This document shows, piece by piece, positions 1 to 13,400 of a stretch of DNA of 64,000 nucleotides. The notes below the pieces were generated by a model that searched no databases, was not told where the DNA came from, and was given only the letters and a program-made list of their open reading frames with translations. The stretch comes from Batkoa obscura (lineage: Eukaryota > Entomophthoromycota > Entomophthoromycetes > Entomophthorales > Batkoaceae), in contig JASVEC010000011.1 of assembly GCA_030770535.1 (NCBI GenBank), positions 1,240,001 through 1,304,000 on the forward strand, given 5' to 3'. The position numbers and the translations under genes are program-made. The first letter of the stretch is position 1. Each line of letters starts with the position of its first letter.

Positions 1-1569
1 AAAGAACATCTCATGTGTAAAACTTAGCAAACTAAATATTTATAACATCTATTCAGCAATTAAAGTAATAAGTTATATTTATATTATCCTTCAATACTCT
101 TAACAGCTTCGCAAAATACAAAATAGTGTTTAAGAATTGTAATTACTTTGTAATAAAAGTTTTTGTTTTAATTATCATTTATAAGTTTCATTTAACTATT
201 ACAAACAGTGTAGATATTTACTAACTCTGAAATTATTGTACTAAAAATATAATATTAACGATTTAGTAAAAATAAAGAAGACGAAATAAATCATTCTTTA
301 ATGATATAAAATTATTAGTATAATCTATTATTAATAAATTATGTTATGATCTTATAAATAATTTTTAGCGTAATAAAGGAAACAATATAATCATCTAATT
401 ATACTTGTTTTAAATCTAATTATAATAGTTAAATTTAAAGGTGGTTAAAATTATTATTGTAATTAGTATTTGGTTTACTTTATTTCTCACTATTTTGAAT
501 AAAGTATTGTTTTCAAATAAAGTTTTAATATCAGTATTATAACAACTCAACTTATTCAAAGTATCTATCATATAAATCTTCTTTAATAATTACTACATAA
601 AGTATATTATTTTAACAAACCAAATTTTATTATTTAAAATAGAATTAATAGTTAATTTTAAATTAAGCTGTAACAAAAAAGCCATAAGAAAATTTTAAAA
701 TTTAATTTAATTTAAATAAATCGGCTCGGCTAAAGGAATAATAACGCTTAAGAAGAATGTATAGTAGATCCGTTTTATGCGAATATATATTCAATATATT
801 TTGCGAAATGTATATTTAATGAACAGCAATAAAAATATAGCTATAAGGAAAGTGGTATAAAGAGTTGTATATTTAGCTGATAATAAAAGTTTCTATTCCA
901 AACAACTTTTAGTTTGAGTTTGGTAGTTATGAAATATTTTCTAGATTAAATAACAAATTTAAAATATAAAAAAATGATTTCATAATGAAATCACTCTTAC
1001 TAGGAATCTAGAAACGTTGAAATTTAAAAATAAAAATGAGTCAAATAAAGTTAAATCTAGTTAATAATTTAATGAAGATTTACTTCATTTAATATTTTAT
1101 ATGATTTATATCAAACAACTGAGCTCCAATATTGATAGTAGCAATGATGAAAAATTAAAGATAATTGAAAATATAAACGCAAATAATCCTAGGTCTGATT
1201 AAAGTATTACCGCTAAAACTGTTCCAGCCAATAAAAAACCTTGGTATAAGACCAACTTTAAACATAAACTGACCAGTTAAATTTGGAATCTTAAATTAAC
1301 ACTATTATTATAGATGTTTGCTAATTGACAATTGTTCATGTAAGAATGACCAATAAATTTTTTTGGGATGCCCAATCAAAAAGATATAATGACAAATTTA
1401 AGTAGAGAACTCCCAAATATAGTAATCAAAAATTGGATTGGTAATCAAGGTGTAATTTTGTTATGATTGAACTCAGCAAATATTATAAATATAAAAGCAG
1501 AGACATGAATTTAGGATAAATTTAATTATTGGAAATTTCCAAACATTTTTAAATCATTCAAATATTCAA
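1..1569. other. AT-rich non-coding stretch
   Basis: No open frame of note, tRNA or MITE copy is visible here. The last 150 bases or so would contain the promoter and 5' UTR of the kinase gene that starts at 1570. Confidence 0.5.
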
Positions 1570-3001
1570 ATGTTTGATAGTCTTCGTTCTATATTAAAAG
1601 GTTCTCCAACTAAATCAAAGTTTGACAACATACACATGAATCAATTACCTGATCATATAGCTGAACAGCTAAAGAAATCGAAAGTTAAGCAGTTTGAATC
1701 TGTCCCTTACTTACATTTCCTTAATAAGCTTGGAGAGTAAGTATTATAATTAAATCTAACAACTAAAGACTTATATTTTATTTAGTGGTGCTTTTAGCAA
1801 TGTCTATAGAGCTTATGACTCTCTTTTAGAAAAAGAGGTAGCTGTAAAGGTAGTAGATAAGCTTCACTTAAGCCCTAGTCAACGTAATTTTGTACATAAA
1901 GAAGTAGCCATTCTTAGAGCTTGTAATCATCCTAATATTGTTAAGCTACATCACTTCCATGAAGACAAATACTATTATATGGTCTCTTTAGAATTAGTCA
2001 ATGGTGGTGAATTATTTAATAAGATCATTGATCATACCTATTTTTCCGAACCATTGTGTCGCCATGTTATCTCTCAAGTAGCTGAAGGAATTAGATATCT
2101 TCATGAAGAGCAAGGTGTAGTTCATCGTGATATTAAACCTGAGAACATCCTATTCGAAAAAATCCCAATAATTGAAGATCCCGAACCTTATTTAGCTAAA
2201 GGATATAAAGTCCATGAAGGGCGTGAAGGTGAAGGTTACATTGTAGAGGGAATTGGTGGTGCTGGTATCGGAAGAGTTAAGATTGCTGATTTCGGGCTTA
2301 GTAAAAAAGTCATGGATAAATGCACACAGACTCCTTGTGGTACAGTTGGTTACACTGCACCAGAAATCGTCAAAGATGAGCTTTACAGTTACTCAGTCGA
2401 CATGTGGGCTTTAGGATGCGTTCTCTATACTTTATTATGTGGATTCCCACCTTTTTATGATGAAGATATTAATATTTTAACCGAAAAGGTAGCACATGGC
2501 TACTTTGAATTCCTTACCCCGTGGTGGGATGATATTTCTAAATCAGCCAAATCTTTAGTATCACATTTATTAGTAGTTAATCCTAAAGTTAGATATGATT
2601 GCAATAATTTGTTTACTCATCCATGGATGCGCCAAGAGAAACCACCAATGGCTAAACGTCGTGCTGCACATTCATTGGCCACACCTATTACACCTAGTGT
2701 TACACTTAAAGCAGCTTTTGATGTTTCATTTGCAGTACAGATTCTTCAAGACGATGATACAAATCGTCGTATAGGAACATTAGATAAAGGCACAGTTTCA
2801 CTTGAAGATACAACAAACTACGAAGCACTCAATTCATTACACGAATCTAATCAAATGAAATTGTTTAACCGTGGTATCCTTGGTGAAGAAGAGGTTGAAA
2901 AAGGATTTGCTCTTAATTTGAATAAGGCCAGTATCCTAGACAAGAGACAAAGAAAAGTAGATAAAGCCCCAAGGAAACAACCCATATCGATAGTAGCTTA
3001 A
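1570..3001 (+). CDS. srk1: Srk1/Rck2-like MAPK-activated protein kinase
   Basis: Serine/threonine kinase of the CaMK group, 460 aa in two exons (1570-1736, 1786-3001); the 49-nt intron splits codon 56 and rebuilds the glycine loop. Visible motifs are the loop G55-D-G-A-F-S-N-V, the VAVK lysine K77, HRD aspartate D171, DFG aspartate D224 and APE at 247-249. About 40 residues, including a GIGGAGIG stretch, lie between the catalytic loop and DFG. This insert and the TPCGTVGYTAPEIV activation segment are marks of fission-yeast Srk1 and budding-yeast Rck1/Rck2, which act downstream of the Sty1/Hog1 stress MAPK. The tail after residue 340 is basic and Ser/Thr-containing. The start is the first in-frame ATG of exon 1. 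The kinase call is near certain; the subfamily rests on recalled family motifs. Confidence 0.9.
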
Positions 3002-3688
3002 TTTATTTCTAACTTACAATATACTGCCCAGGGGCTACCTTATATTTTGATCCCTCTAACCTATTATACTTCAAGAGACTTAATTGTTTAAATTTATGTT
3101 ACATTTAATAAATATTTTATTTTAAATAATTTTATAAATAAGTTTTATTTTATTTGATAATACTTTCATAAAAATACATAAGAAATATATTCTATATTTA
3201 AAAGTAGACATGGGATTTGACAAATTAATATTGATTTTTGAACCTTGAGAATGAACAAAAACAGCCTTTAAATCAACCATTTTTTCAGCCTAGTTTAATA
3301 TACTTTTCAGATTTAATTTGATTGAGTTGTTTATTCCTTAAAATAAACCCAACGTATTGGACTAACATACTAATACTAAAACAAGTCATATAGTTGAGGC
3401 CTAATTTAATACTAGTTTCAACTAATAAATACCTTTGGTTTAATAACCTTTTAATTAAAATAGTCTTATTAAACTTGATAGAAACAAGTTTAAAGAAATT
3501 AAGTAAAGTTGAAGAATAGTAGAAAATACTTCATTTTAGTCATTAAATTAATACTATGCTGTTTCTCTTCTCGATATGGCTTCATATTATTTATTTTACT
3601 TACATATTTTGTATATGTGATATTTAACTGTTGCTGTATTTTTTTTGCTTGTGTAGATTTAAACGAATAATTGATTTATCACTCTGTA
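3002..3688. other. intergenic, 3' side of kinase gene
   Basis: AT-rich DNA with no supported gene, ending at the first MITE copy. Confidence 0.4.
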
Positions 3689-3793
3689 TATGGGGGTGTT
3701 TTTTTTGGTTTCATTATTTTTTACATTTTTTAAGCGCTATTTGAGTGGAAAGATTGTTAGTAAAATCCTTAAACAATAAAATACATCCCCATA
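3689..3793 (+). repeat. MITE-like element, reference copy
   Basis: A 105-bp unit that recurs about 21 times in this window. It begins TATGGGGGTGT and ends TACATCCCCATA, so it has imperfect terminal inverted repeats of about 17 bp. Inside are GGTTTCATTA, a palindromic core AAGCGCTATTTGAG and the 3' stretch TTAGTAAAATYCTTAAAC. TA lies outside both ends of this copy, as expected for a TA target, but the ends are themselves TA-rich. No coding capacity. 'Forward' below means reading GGTTTCAT on the + strand. Confidence 0.8.
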
Positions 3794-4099
3794 TATTCTT
3801 CTTTTAAATACCTAACGATATAAATGATACTTGCTGCCTCTAATAAATACTCCGAAAACAAAAGAATAATATCTATATTATTCCCTTGATTAAACTTTAG
3901 TTGTAAATGCTTACTTTTATATGGATTATAAGTTTGTAGTCCAGTCCAAATAGTTGTAAGGTTGGATGAAAAACAAACGTAAGAATAAACAATCCTTCTT
4001 TCATATCAGATTCAAAATGATAATTTGGCACAAGCTAAATGTAATCCAATAACATAGGATATCCGTTGACAATTAGCTGATAGTACACTACGAAAAGCA

Positions 4100-4166
4100 T
4101 ATGGGAGTGTTTTTTTTGGTTTCATTGTTTTTTCCCTTTTTTAAGTGCTATTTGAGCGGAAAGATA
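4100..4166 (+). repeat. MITE-like element, left part only
   Basis: Forward copy that stops after the core (TTTGAGCGGAAAGAT). Its broken end lies at the 3' end of the transcription-factor relic on the minus strand and supplies that relic's last codons and stop. Confidence 0.7.
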
Positions 4167-4678
4167 ATAAAATTAAGTAAAATCAATAACATTGCTTGTG
4201 TATTTTCTAAACTATTTTTTAATTTATAAGGATGTAGGAAACATTTTTTGATCTTTGTTTCCAAATATTTTAGTGCTTCTTCTGCTTGTGCACTACTCTC
4301 CAACCATAGTAAGCCACATCCTAATATACAATATCTTAAAGGGATGGAATAGCTAAATACATTAAGCTTGTGTTTGTAAAATATAGGAAAAAGAAAGCAA
4401 GTTTTTTCAAAAAAAGCAGTCAATGGATTAGAAATCAATCGTTTATTAAGGATAAAAGGAGTATGTTTTTGAGGGATAAGTTGTTTACAAAATAAGAATA
4501 AGCCCATCTTTTCACCAAGACAGGTAAATAATTTTAAATCCTTTGTAAATTTTAATAGTTCTGGATGTTGGATTAAAGTCTTTATATCTTCCAGCATCAA
4601 TTTCTTGCAAAAATTGATAAACAAAGTACCCATTTTAACATTGATAGTCCCACCTTTAAGGATCTCTAACTCGTTCAT
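4148..4678 (-). pseudogene. relic of a Zn2Cys6-type transcription factor (regulatory region only)
   Basis: A 176-residue open frame without a zinc cluster. It aligns by eye with the central regulatory region of the four array genes at 51.8-64 kb. Here LFPIFYKHKLNVFS matches their ILPLFDETEFQFTT, CGLLWLESSAQAEEAL matches CGLSWMEQTAEIKAL, and KLKNSLENTQAMLLIL matches RIKSNLTMIQVVLIAI. The zinc-cluster end is absent upstream, where the minus strand runs into stops, and the C-terminal half is replaced by a MITE fragment. This looks like a decayed paralogue truncated at both ends. Expression of a short protein cannot be excluded. Confidence 0.65.
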
Positions 4679-5130
4679 TTAACTACGTTTATCTAAATAA
4701 TACGATATAAATAAGTCTTTTCATTCCTTTTTTTCATCATTTCTTTGTTGTATTTAACACCTTGGGCTTCGAAGACTATTGTTTCTCCTTTTCCTTTATT
4801 AATAGTTTTATCCGATTTCATATTTATTAAACAATTATTTTACAATAAAAAAGTATAAAAAAACCAGTTGTGTTAGTATATTGATATTGATATTGATTTT
4901 AGTGATCTAATTCTCTGTTTTATTTTAGTTCTACTAAATTGCATGCCTTTAATAAAGTTATTTATGAGATTTATTTTGTTATAAGTATTGATATATTATA
5001 AAATATTAAATTAGCTCAAGAACCCTAACATACTCAATTATAAAACTTTATGTATAACTCAATAGAAGAGCAGTGAAATTTCATAGCAAAACTTGACTTT
5101 TTGTCTTGAAGTAGTCTATTATACTTAATA
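4679..5130. other. intergenic with possible upstream remains of the relic
   Basis: A short minus-strand frame starting near 4821 ends at a stop before the relic begins. It could be a remnant of the same gene but has no recognisable motif. Otherwise AT-rich filler. Confidence 0.3.
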
Positions 5131-5235
5131 TATGGGGATGTATTTTTGTATTTAAGAATTTTACTAACAATTTTTCCGCTCAAATAGTGCTCAAAAGATG
5201 GAAAAAGCGATGAAACCAAAAAAAAAAACCTCATA
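5131..5235 (-). repeat. MITE-like element, full length
   Basis: Reverse copy from TATGGGGATGT to CCTCATA. The 66-residue open frame over it is an accident of the repeat and recurs over other copies. Confidence 0.8.
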
Positions 5236-5479
5236 CTTTATTTCATTCAAAATAAATTTTTATTGAGTTTAAATTATATATCTCAGCTCTTTTATTTATT
5301 GAGCTTTTTACTATAAAAACACCAAATTATAAAAATATATAAAAACAGTATAAAATTTTATAGATACACAAACCTGTTTATCTAATTGCAACTATGTTAA
5401 AACTAATAAGTTAAATTACAAATTAAAAAATTGTTTTAAAATAATTAAATACTAATTTCAATGTTTAAGACCAAGAGAT

Positions 5480-5551
5480 GCCTTCTTGGCTCAGTTGGCA
5501 GAGCGTCCGCCTAGTAAGCGGAAGGTCATTGGTTCGATTCCGATAGAAGGC
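5480..5551 (+). tRNA. tRNA-Thr (AGT)
   Basis: A 72-nt cloverleaf with no intron. The acceptor stem GCCTTCT/AGAAGGC is perfect, the D-stem is GCTC/GAGC, and the anticodon stem TCCGC/GCGGA encloses CTAGTAA (anticodon AGT, reading ACU). The T-arm contains TTCGATT. It is identical to the genes at 40575 and 43038. The first T-run downstream (5580-5585) lies inside the adjoining MITE copy. Confidence 0.95.
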
Positions 5552-5568
5552 ATGTATATATAATCCCA

Positions 5569-5666
5569 TGAGTGGGATATTTTTTGGGTTTCATCACCTT
5601 TTCCATCTTTTAAGCACCATTGGGTGGAAAAAATGTTGGTAAGATTCTTAAGAGACATCTCCTTAT
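5569..5666 (+). repeat. MITE-like element next to tRNA-Thr
   Basis: A diverged forward copy starting about 18 bp after the tRNA. Its T6 run is the first plausible Pol III terminator of that tRNA. Confidence 0.65.
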
Positions 5667-5886
5667 AATTTTTTTAGGCTAAATAAACATTTGTAAATAT
5701 TAAGATAGTTAAAGGTGAACAATATACTCAAGAATGTTCACTATGTTTTTAAAAAATTGAAAATTACTTTATATAGCTATCTATTTTATAGTTCATTTAT
5801 TAAATCAATTGATTGAATGTTGTAGCAATAATAATCAAAAATTTTTATATATCAGTCAAACTTTTTGTTTTTTTGAAAAAAAAGAA

Positions 5887-7389
5887 ATGTTGACTTTAGA
5901 AAACGAAGCTTTACTCAATGACTTTGAAGATGTTCAAAAAGACGAATTAAACAACAATAAGCTCAATTATTACAAGTATTACTATCCGCTACTATTAACA
6001 GTATTAATTTTAATAAGTAGCGTCTATTTTTTTGAATTCTTTTATAAAACCATAGTTATCTTAACGATGAAAGAAGTCAAAAGCTTGTCTTTAGCATCAA
6101 GCTATACTTTTATCAGTTTTATTCTATTTATTTGGAATATACTGGTAATGACTTTGTATGGTTGGTTGTTATTAATGTAAGGTTTTTTATTTCAATAGCA
6201 ATAGTATATTTTATTTATTTATTATTTTAGTTATCCAAAACATTATTCGGTTTATATAATTTTATTGAACAGCTTATTACTCTTCAGCTTATCTATCTTT
6301 TCATTATTTTTAGGGTCATTATTCTTGGCTATGAGTTGTGTTTTAGTACTATTATTTATTATATTTAAAGAGTTGACCACTTTTCAAAATTTAATTAAAA
6401 GGAATCAAGAACAAAGTAAAATATTAGAGGACCAGTTCCATTTATTATTATTAATGAATCAAACGATTGTTAAGTTTATTAAGTTCATTTGGGAAAAGTG
6501 GTCAAGGTTGAGGATAGCAATAGCATCTGCGATAATGATAGGAGTACTACTAACAGCTTCAATAACTATTTATTGGTATTTATATGTCTCAATTGTGCAT
6601 TGTAATGTGTTAAATACATGTTATTATACTAATTTAAGTTTGATGTTGTTCTTGGGTTGTAAATTATATTGGTTAAGCTGGTTGTTTCATTATAGTAGTC
6701 ACCGTTTGCAAAGTTATTATTTGAAATTATTCGATGGCTTTTATAAAAGTAGTAATAGTAACAATAATAGTGGTGAGAGTATCAATAGTAATATTATAAT
6801 TGATGATAGGCAGTTTCAATTTAATTTGTTATCTTATTCGTTGATAAAACCAATAATATCTTTGATAGCTATGTTTAAAAATCAATTTGTTATTAACAAT
6901 TTAATACACTCTTATTTATTATTTAACAGTAGTAACAACAAAAGTAATCCATTAATACGTAACTTGATAAGACTAAATATAAACAAGAATCACTACTGGT
7001 ATTGCTTTATTAAAGATGTCATTATTTTTAGATTACTAAATTACGGTAATTGTTAAAATATAATAATAATAATAATTAATTATTTTGTATCTTTAGTTAA
7101 GTTCAATTTGTTATTGATACAATTAATAATGAATTATAGTATAATAATAATATTTAATTTGGAAGTTGAATTTAGTTCTACTTTTACTTTAATATTAAAT
7201 TTAGTTTTAATATTAATTGTAAATTATTTTATATTATTTATACTGTTTAATTATTTGGAACATATATTCATTCGATTTTTGTTATTAATTTATACTGATT
7301 TTACAACCTTAAATAATTTAAATAATGAATTATACATATTGGTAAGCTACATATTCTTTCTGACTATTCTTTTACTAAAAATAATTTAA
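5887..7389 (+). CDS. orphan multi-pass membrane protein
   Basis: Three exons (5887-6176, 6231-7045, 7097-7389) give 465 aa in one frame; both introns have GTAAGG/GTAATT donors and TTTAG acceptors. Hydrophobic segments suggest about 7-9 membrane spans: near residues 33-52, 72-96, 100-140 (probably two), 175-200, 215-235, and two or three in the last exon. Between the spans lies a polar linker rich in Ser and Asn (around residues 255-275), and a short loop carries two cysteines (HCNVLNTC). I do not recognise the family. The start chosen (MLTLENEA) begins an acidic, plausibly cytosolic N-terminus; an upstream in-frame start would add 26 low-complexity residues. The gene is tail-to-tail with the Doa1 gene, 90 bp apart. 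Confidence 0.7.
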
Positions 7390-7479
7390 ATAGATAAAAG
7401 AAAGATATATAATAACTGAAGAAGAAGAAACTGACAGTATAAACTCGATAATAATAACAGATTTTTAATCTTTTATTTT

Positions 7480-10180
7480 TTAAAGCAAATTATGTAATTT
7501 GTTTAATAATCCACTAATCTTTGTATTATTTTTATACTTAACAACAAATTCCTTTTGGATTCTAGTTGGCATTTCTAATTGTTCTAATAACAATTCAATA
7601 TCCTCTTGGTATTTCTGATAATTTAAATAAACATTATAAATCGCTACAAAACTTCGATAATTTAATTCCTCATGGTCAATCAACAATAACTCATTCAATA
7701 GCAATAAAAACTCATTGATGTTTTCCACTGTAAACTTAGTAACATTAGGATTGAGCTGAGATAAATTAACAAATATAGAAGAATAAGCTAAATTACAATT
7801 GATACTTGATTGGTTAATGAAAGGCTCAATCACATTCAATTGCTGTAATAATAAATTCATATTATTATAAACTAAACCGTTATTAGTTTGATTAACTAAT
7901 AATAAATTGGATGTTAATTTAAATGAAATCATTAATAAAATATCCGTCGTTTTATCAAATGGCTTTATGTTTGAATATAAATGGTTGTTTAAATACTCCA
8001 TGACATTAAATTCCTTCTCTAAATCAATAAAGCTGCTTAAATAACGCAATAAATCCAAGATGGGGAATTTATATTCTTTGTTTACTTTAACAAATTGTTG
8101 CAATAGCAATTGAATCACCTGTTTCATTTCATCACTTTTACTAGTTGTATTCTTCATTGTTTGATGTATTAATTGCAAGTTATCTTGTTCAAGTTTATTC
8201 TATATAGACATAAATATTAAAGGTTAATCAAATATATTGCTATTATAGTAAAATTACCTCATCTGATTGTAATAAATTAAATTCGTTGAATTTATTCATT
8301 ACTTGGTCAATGTTAATTTTGGTATAATTAATCTTTTCACTAATGATTGTTGATGTAGTAGTAGTAGTAGTATTACTACTACTATTGACGCTCTTATTCC
8401 TATTACTTCCAGTGTAAGGGTCAGGATTAACAAAGTTACTGTTATTGTTATTAGTACTACTATCAATAGTAATAGGTTTGCCATTTTGATTAATGAATTG
8501 TACAATTTGGTCTAAATATTCTACAGGTAATTGATTTTGTTGAATGAAATTCATTGCTACTGTAAATGGATTATCAACCGCGTTATAAGGTAATTTTAAA
8601 TTAGGAGCTCCTTCACTTAAATTGATATCAAACACATAATCGTATTCTTTGCCTATAATAAAATAATAAGTATTTTATATTATTATATTGTTTACAACAT
8701 TATTAATTACCTTGATATAATTGTTTTCTACTATTACCCACCGCATCTACTACTTCTCCAATCTTAGCCCATTCTTGATTATTCATACTCCATTGGTATG
8801 CTTCTACATTATTTAAATTATTACGTATCATTTTAACTTCACCTTCTTTATTTCCTTTTCTTTCTAATCCTTCAATACCCTCTAATTTCTCTTTTTGAAT
8901 ATCTCCTACTTGATTGGTATTGATACTTTGTTGCCCTACTTTCTCTTCAAAAGCCTAATTTTTATTTAGTACATTGTTATATTATTATTTATTATTATTT
9001 TCTTACTTTAAGAGTATCATTATCAGCTACTTCTTCTTGGATTTTAGTAAATACACGAACTACTGAATCTGAACTTCCAGCGACGATATTTTGATTAGGT
9101 AATACTTTTAAGGTCCAAATCGATAGGGCTGGTAATGTAATTGTTTGAATACATTTTCCCTCTACAATAAAATTATGTTATGATGTTAGTAATTATTAAT
9201 ATAATTATTATATTAATTACCTTTCCAGATCCTTACACTACGATCTTCACCACTTGAAGCAAATAAAAATTGTCCTGGATCGATAGTTTGCACAGAATAA
9301 ACAAATGAGGTATGTCCATGTAACTCTTGAATTAAGTTAAAAGAATAATCCCATACTTTAACGACTCCATCATTTCCACAAGAAATAAATCCTAAATTTT
9401 CAACTTCATCAATACTACGTACACAATCAGTATGTGCTTGAATTGTATGAATTAAACTTCCAGTATTTGCATCCCATATTTTTATTGTTTTATCTGCTGA
9501 ACCTAAATAAATATTCATTAAAAAAATTCTCAAGTTTAATTATGCTTAATACTTACCAGATACAATCCATTGTTTACTCTTTAAATATTTAACTGCCCAA
9601 ACAGCTTGTTCATGGCCAAAGAAAGTAAATTGTAGATTAAAATCTTTCCACACTTTTATAGTTCTATTTGTTTTATTACTAGTTAAGTTATGTTACTAAA
9701 TTAATTATAAATTCTTACTTATCCCAACTACCAGTAATAATACGATGATCCTCGGTTAAATCAATACAGCATATATTATCATTATGCCCTGTTAAGCTCA
9801 TAATAGCACTATCTAGCTGTTGTGGATGATGAATATATACTATTTTGGCGCTACCAGCTGATAAATAATACTCTAAATTAAAACAAATTAACTCTTATTT
9901 TTGTATATTTAATGTTAACTTAATTACCATCATTCTTTTCACTCTTTGGTAAATATTTAACGCAATTTAAAAACTTATTTGTAGTTAAATATATCTTATC
10001 ACCATCCACTCGTAAACTACCATCTCTACTTACTGATAGTATACTGCCATCTAAAGTGTTATAATCCACTCCTTTAACCTAATTGTTGTTTGTTTAACAA
10101 ATGTATATAGATAAGCTTATTGTCTTTACATCTTGTTCATGGCCTACGATTTCTTTACTTAATTGATAATAGTCATTCAT
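7480..10180 (-). CDS. DOA1: Doa1/Ufd3/PLAA-type ubiquitin-binding WD40 protein
   Basis: Nine exons (10180-10130, 10078-9928, 9872-9719, 9678-9557, 9502-9221, 9161-9007, 8954-8711, 8652-8258, 8199-7480) give 757 aa, close to human PLAA (795) and yeast Doa1 (715). The N-terminus MNDYYQLSKEIVGHEQDVK opens a WD40 propeller over about 300 residues with repeats such as SADKTIKIWDANTG, GNDGVVKVWDY and GEDRSVRIW. A PFU domain follows near residues 370-440 (YDYVFDINLSEGAPNLKLPYN), then an Asn/Ser/Thr-rich linker and a helical PUL domain at the C-terminus. In known members PFU binds ubiquitin and PUL binds Cdc48/p97, serving ubiquitin homeostasis and ribosome and mitochondrial quality control. All introns are 40-60 nt. 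Confidence 0.93.
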
Positions 10181-10454
10181 TTTATATTATTGCTATTTGA
10201 AATTAAAATCTTTTATTTGTCTAAATATACACTTTTAGTTTAATTGCTTTAGTTTTGAGTGATTTTTTATTGGTGGATGGCTAAGTTTTTAAAAATTTAT
10301 CGCTTAGCTTTGACGAGTATGACATAAGCAAAAATAAAAGTAAAAAATACGAAAAAAAATAAAAGATAAAAAACAAATAAATAAAAATTATGAAATTTTA
10401 TTAATATATACATAAAATACAGTAATAAATAATAATAAATAAAAAATAAACTGT

Positions 10455-13400
10455 TCAATTAAGTCCCATACGATAACCTCTAAACTTGTTAGAATGATCA
10501 TAAACATTTAAATCCGTACGATTATTTTTAGTATATTTTAACCTAGCTAATTCAATTTCAAACTCATCCACATTTTCGAAGGAAAAGTTATTAGCTGTTG
10601 TTAAATTTTCATTATTAGGTGAATCTATAATAAACCAACTTAAATAACTTAAAATAAAACTGTTAAAGAAACATACTTAGATTGTTTTCAACTATATTAT
10701 CCGTACAACTTGAGGAGCATAAAGTGGTTGGCGAATTAATAATTTCTAAATAAGCAAAATGAACGAAATTCTACAAAAGCAATGAAAAGTAATTTACCAA
10801 ATTCTTCTGAAAAAGGAGACTCTGAAAAATAATTTGATAATGGTGTATTTAATCCCACGGTATTTCTAAACTGAGGTTGGAATGAAATAAGCTGGCTAAA
10901 CAACTTTTTATTGTTTGGTGGAGATAAATAAGGTTGAATAGCTATTAAATAACATCGAATATTAATCTTTATTACTTTGTTACTTTATTACTTTATTATT
11001 TTATTTACCTTTTTTAGACAACTGTGTTAATGGTACACTTTTCATTTTGTTTTGTTTTTGCTTAATAGGCATGGTAATAGTACCATTATGATTATAACCT
11101 AAACAAGATTTTATCAAATTATATCATTATATTAATAACTTTTAACTTACCTATATTTATCTTTGATTTTAATTCACATTTATTACACAAATTTAAATAA
11201 TAAGTTTGGGTGCTTTTAATCTATAATTATTAGCTTAGAAGTTAATAAATTATTTACGTTAGTTAAATTTTACCTTGTATTGTTTATTATTATTATTATT
11301 ATTCTCATTATTGTTATTACTATTGATAAGTCCCAATGGATTTTCATTATTAATTTGATAGCTTAATAAACTACCTCTACTGATTCGATTGGATTCATTT
11401 AAATAGACACTATTTTTACAACTTGAGTCATTACTTTTACTTTCTTTAATTAATTTTGGATTGAAACCACTTAATCTATTATTATTGTCAATATTTATAT
11501 TTAAGTCTAACTCTAGTTCCTCATTATTGTTGGTATTATATCTAAGTTCATCTGTCTCATTTCCTTCTTTCTCATTATTCTGAGTAAGTTCATTTGTTTC
11601 ATCACTCACTTCCTTACTAATACAAGTTATTTGATTTTTCACCTTAACTCCAGTCTCCTTATTATTATTATCGGAATCTGATCCAACTATTTTATCGTCC
11701 ACTTCTTTATTATTACGCTTTAACATATTTGCTTCATTGTCCATTTTGTTGTTATTATTACACTTAAATTCATTTACTTCATCACCCACTTTCTTATTAT
11801 TGTAAATTATTTGTTTTTCTACCTCAGCTTCCGTTTTATTACTATTGATATCATGTATTAATCCATCTGGCTCGTCATACACTTTTTTATTAGCATCATA
11901 TATTGATTCTTTTGTGTTTTGTTCCGTTTCCCTATTACTTTTACATTTTGATTCAGCTGCCACTTTGTTTTCTTCATTGTTATAACCACCGTACTCTAAT
12001 TCAATTGTTTCCATATCCTTTTCAGTGCTGTTGTCACTATTACTGTTGTACTTTAATTCAGCGGTATTTACATTCACTCCTTTGTTATTATCGCGTTTTA
12101 ATTCAACTGTCGTCAGTTTCAGTTCCTTATCATCGTCATCAAACAACCCCTTCATATTATCCTCTAAACTATTCAACCAATTGGTTTTATTATTAGTATT
12201 ATTAACTTTGTTGTTTGAGTTTGGGGAGCAATCTGTGAAATTGTAATCTTTAAATTCAAAATCATTTAAATAATTTTCGCCTTTCAGTTGATAATCTTCC
12301 AGTGCAGACTCGCTCTTTCTTCTTGAATTGCTATCTTTTTTAGTACCTTCAAATAGTAATAACAAGTTCTCACTTTTTCCTTTTAATTTGTTATTGTTAT
12401 TATTATCATTGTTACTTTGATTCTCCATTACTTTAGATAAAGGAATTGAGCGAACTGGTGAGTCTTTATTTGAGTAATTACTTAACGAAGAAGGTGAAAG
12501 CAACCAAGAATTATTTTCCGACTGTTCTCTAACTTTATTAAAAAATCCAGCTGACTCTAAGCTAACATCATTGACATTATTATTGCTCTCAATAATAGTA
12601 TTAAAATTGATCAGGCTTTTAACTTTGTTATGTTTATGGGTTTTATTAATTTTGATATTATTGGTTTGTTTCAATTGATTCATTTCTCTTAGCGAACATA
12701 CCAGCTTCTCTTTGACAACCCTCTTTTCGTTCTCTTCATTCTTTAACATACCTCTCAACTTATTGACTTGTTGACCCAATTGAATTTTGTCTTGTAAAAT
12801 TTGTTCTATCTCTTCTTTTAAACTAGATAAATAACTATCCAAAACTTGGTTTTCTTTCATCAACTTAACTTTGCTTTGTTTTTCCTTTTGAAAATTAAAA
12901 CTCAAAACTTCTTGCCCTGTTTCATATTCGATTAACTGCTCTTTTAATTCCATCATTTCTTTTTCTATCCTTTCTCTTTCGCGTTGTTCCTTTTGTATCC
13001 TCTTTTCATACTTTTCTTGCCAATGTTGTAGCTCTTTATTTTCCTACAAAAAATTAGTTTCTACCAAAAAAGTCAAAAAACAGAACATCTACCGAAACGG
13101 TCAGCCCTTCTAATACTGCTTGATTGTTTTCATTGAAGCTAACTTGCTTCCTTAATAACTGTTGAGGATAAACCAAAGGGGATTGGAAATCTAGAGGAAA
13201 GTTCATAGATGCTGCTCTACTTCTTAAAACTTTAAAGTTGGGTGAAGCTGTAGCTCGTGGTAAGGGTGAGTCTCTTTTCACCGTTTGTATCCAAGACTCT
13301 CGATCTCCACTCTTACCAGACTCAGGTAAAGAACTACTTACCATACTTTTACTATTGTCAAGTATATCATCAATAGTTAACACCATCATATCTGTGTAGT

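Noticed and set aside
5034-5234. 66-codon minus-strand frame, similar to one at 43043-43291
   Set aside because: Both are translations of MITE copies (shared FLVSSLFPxFxxYLSGKIVSKILK stretch), not genes.
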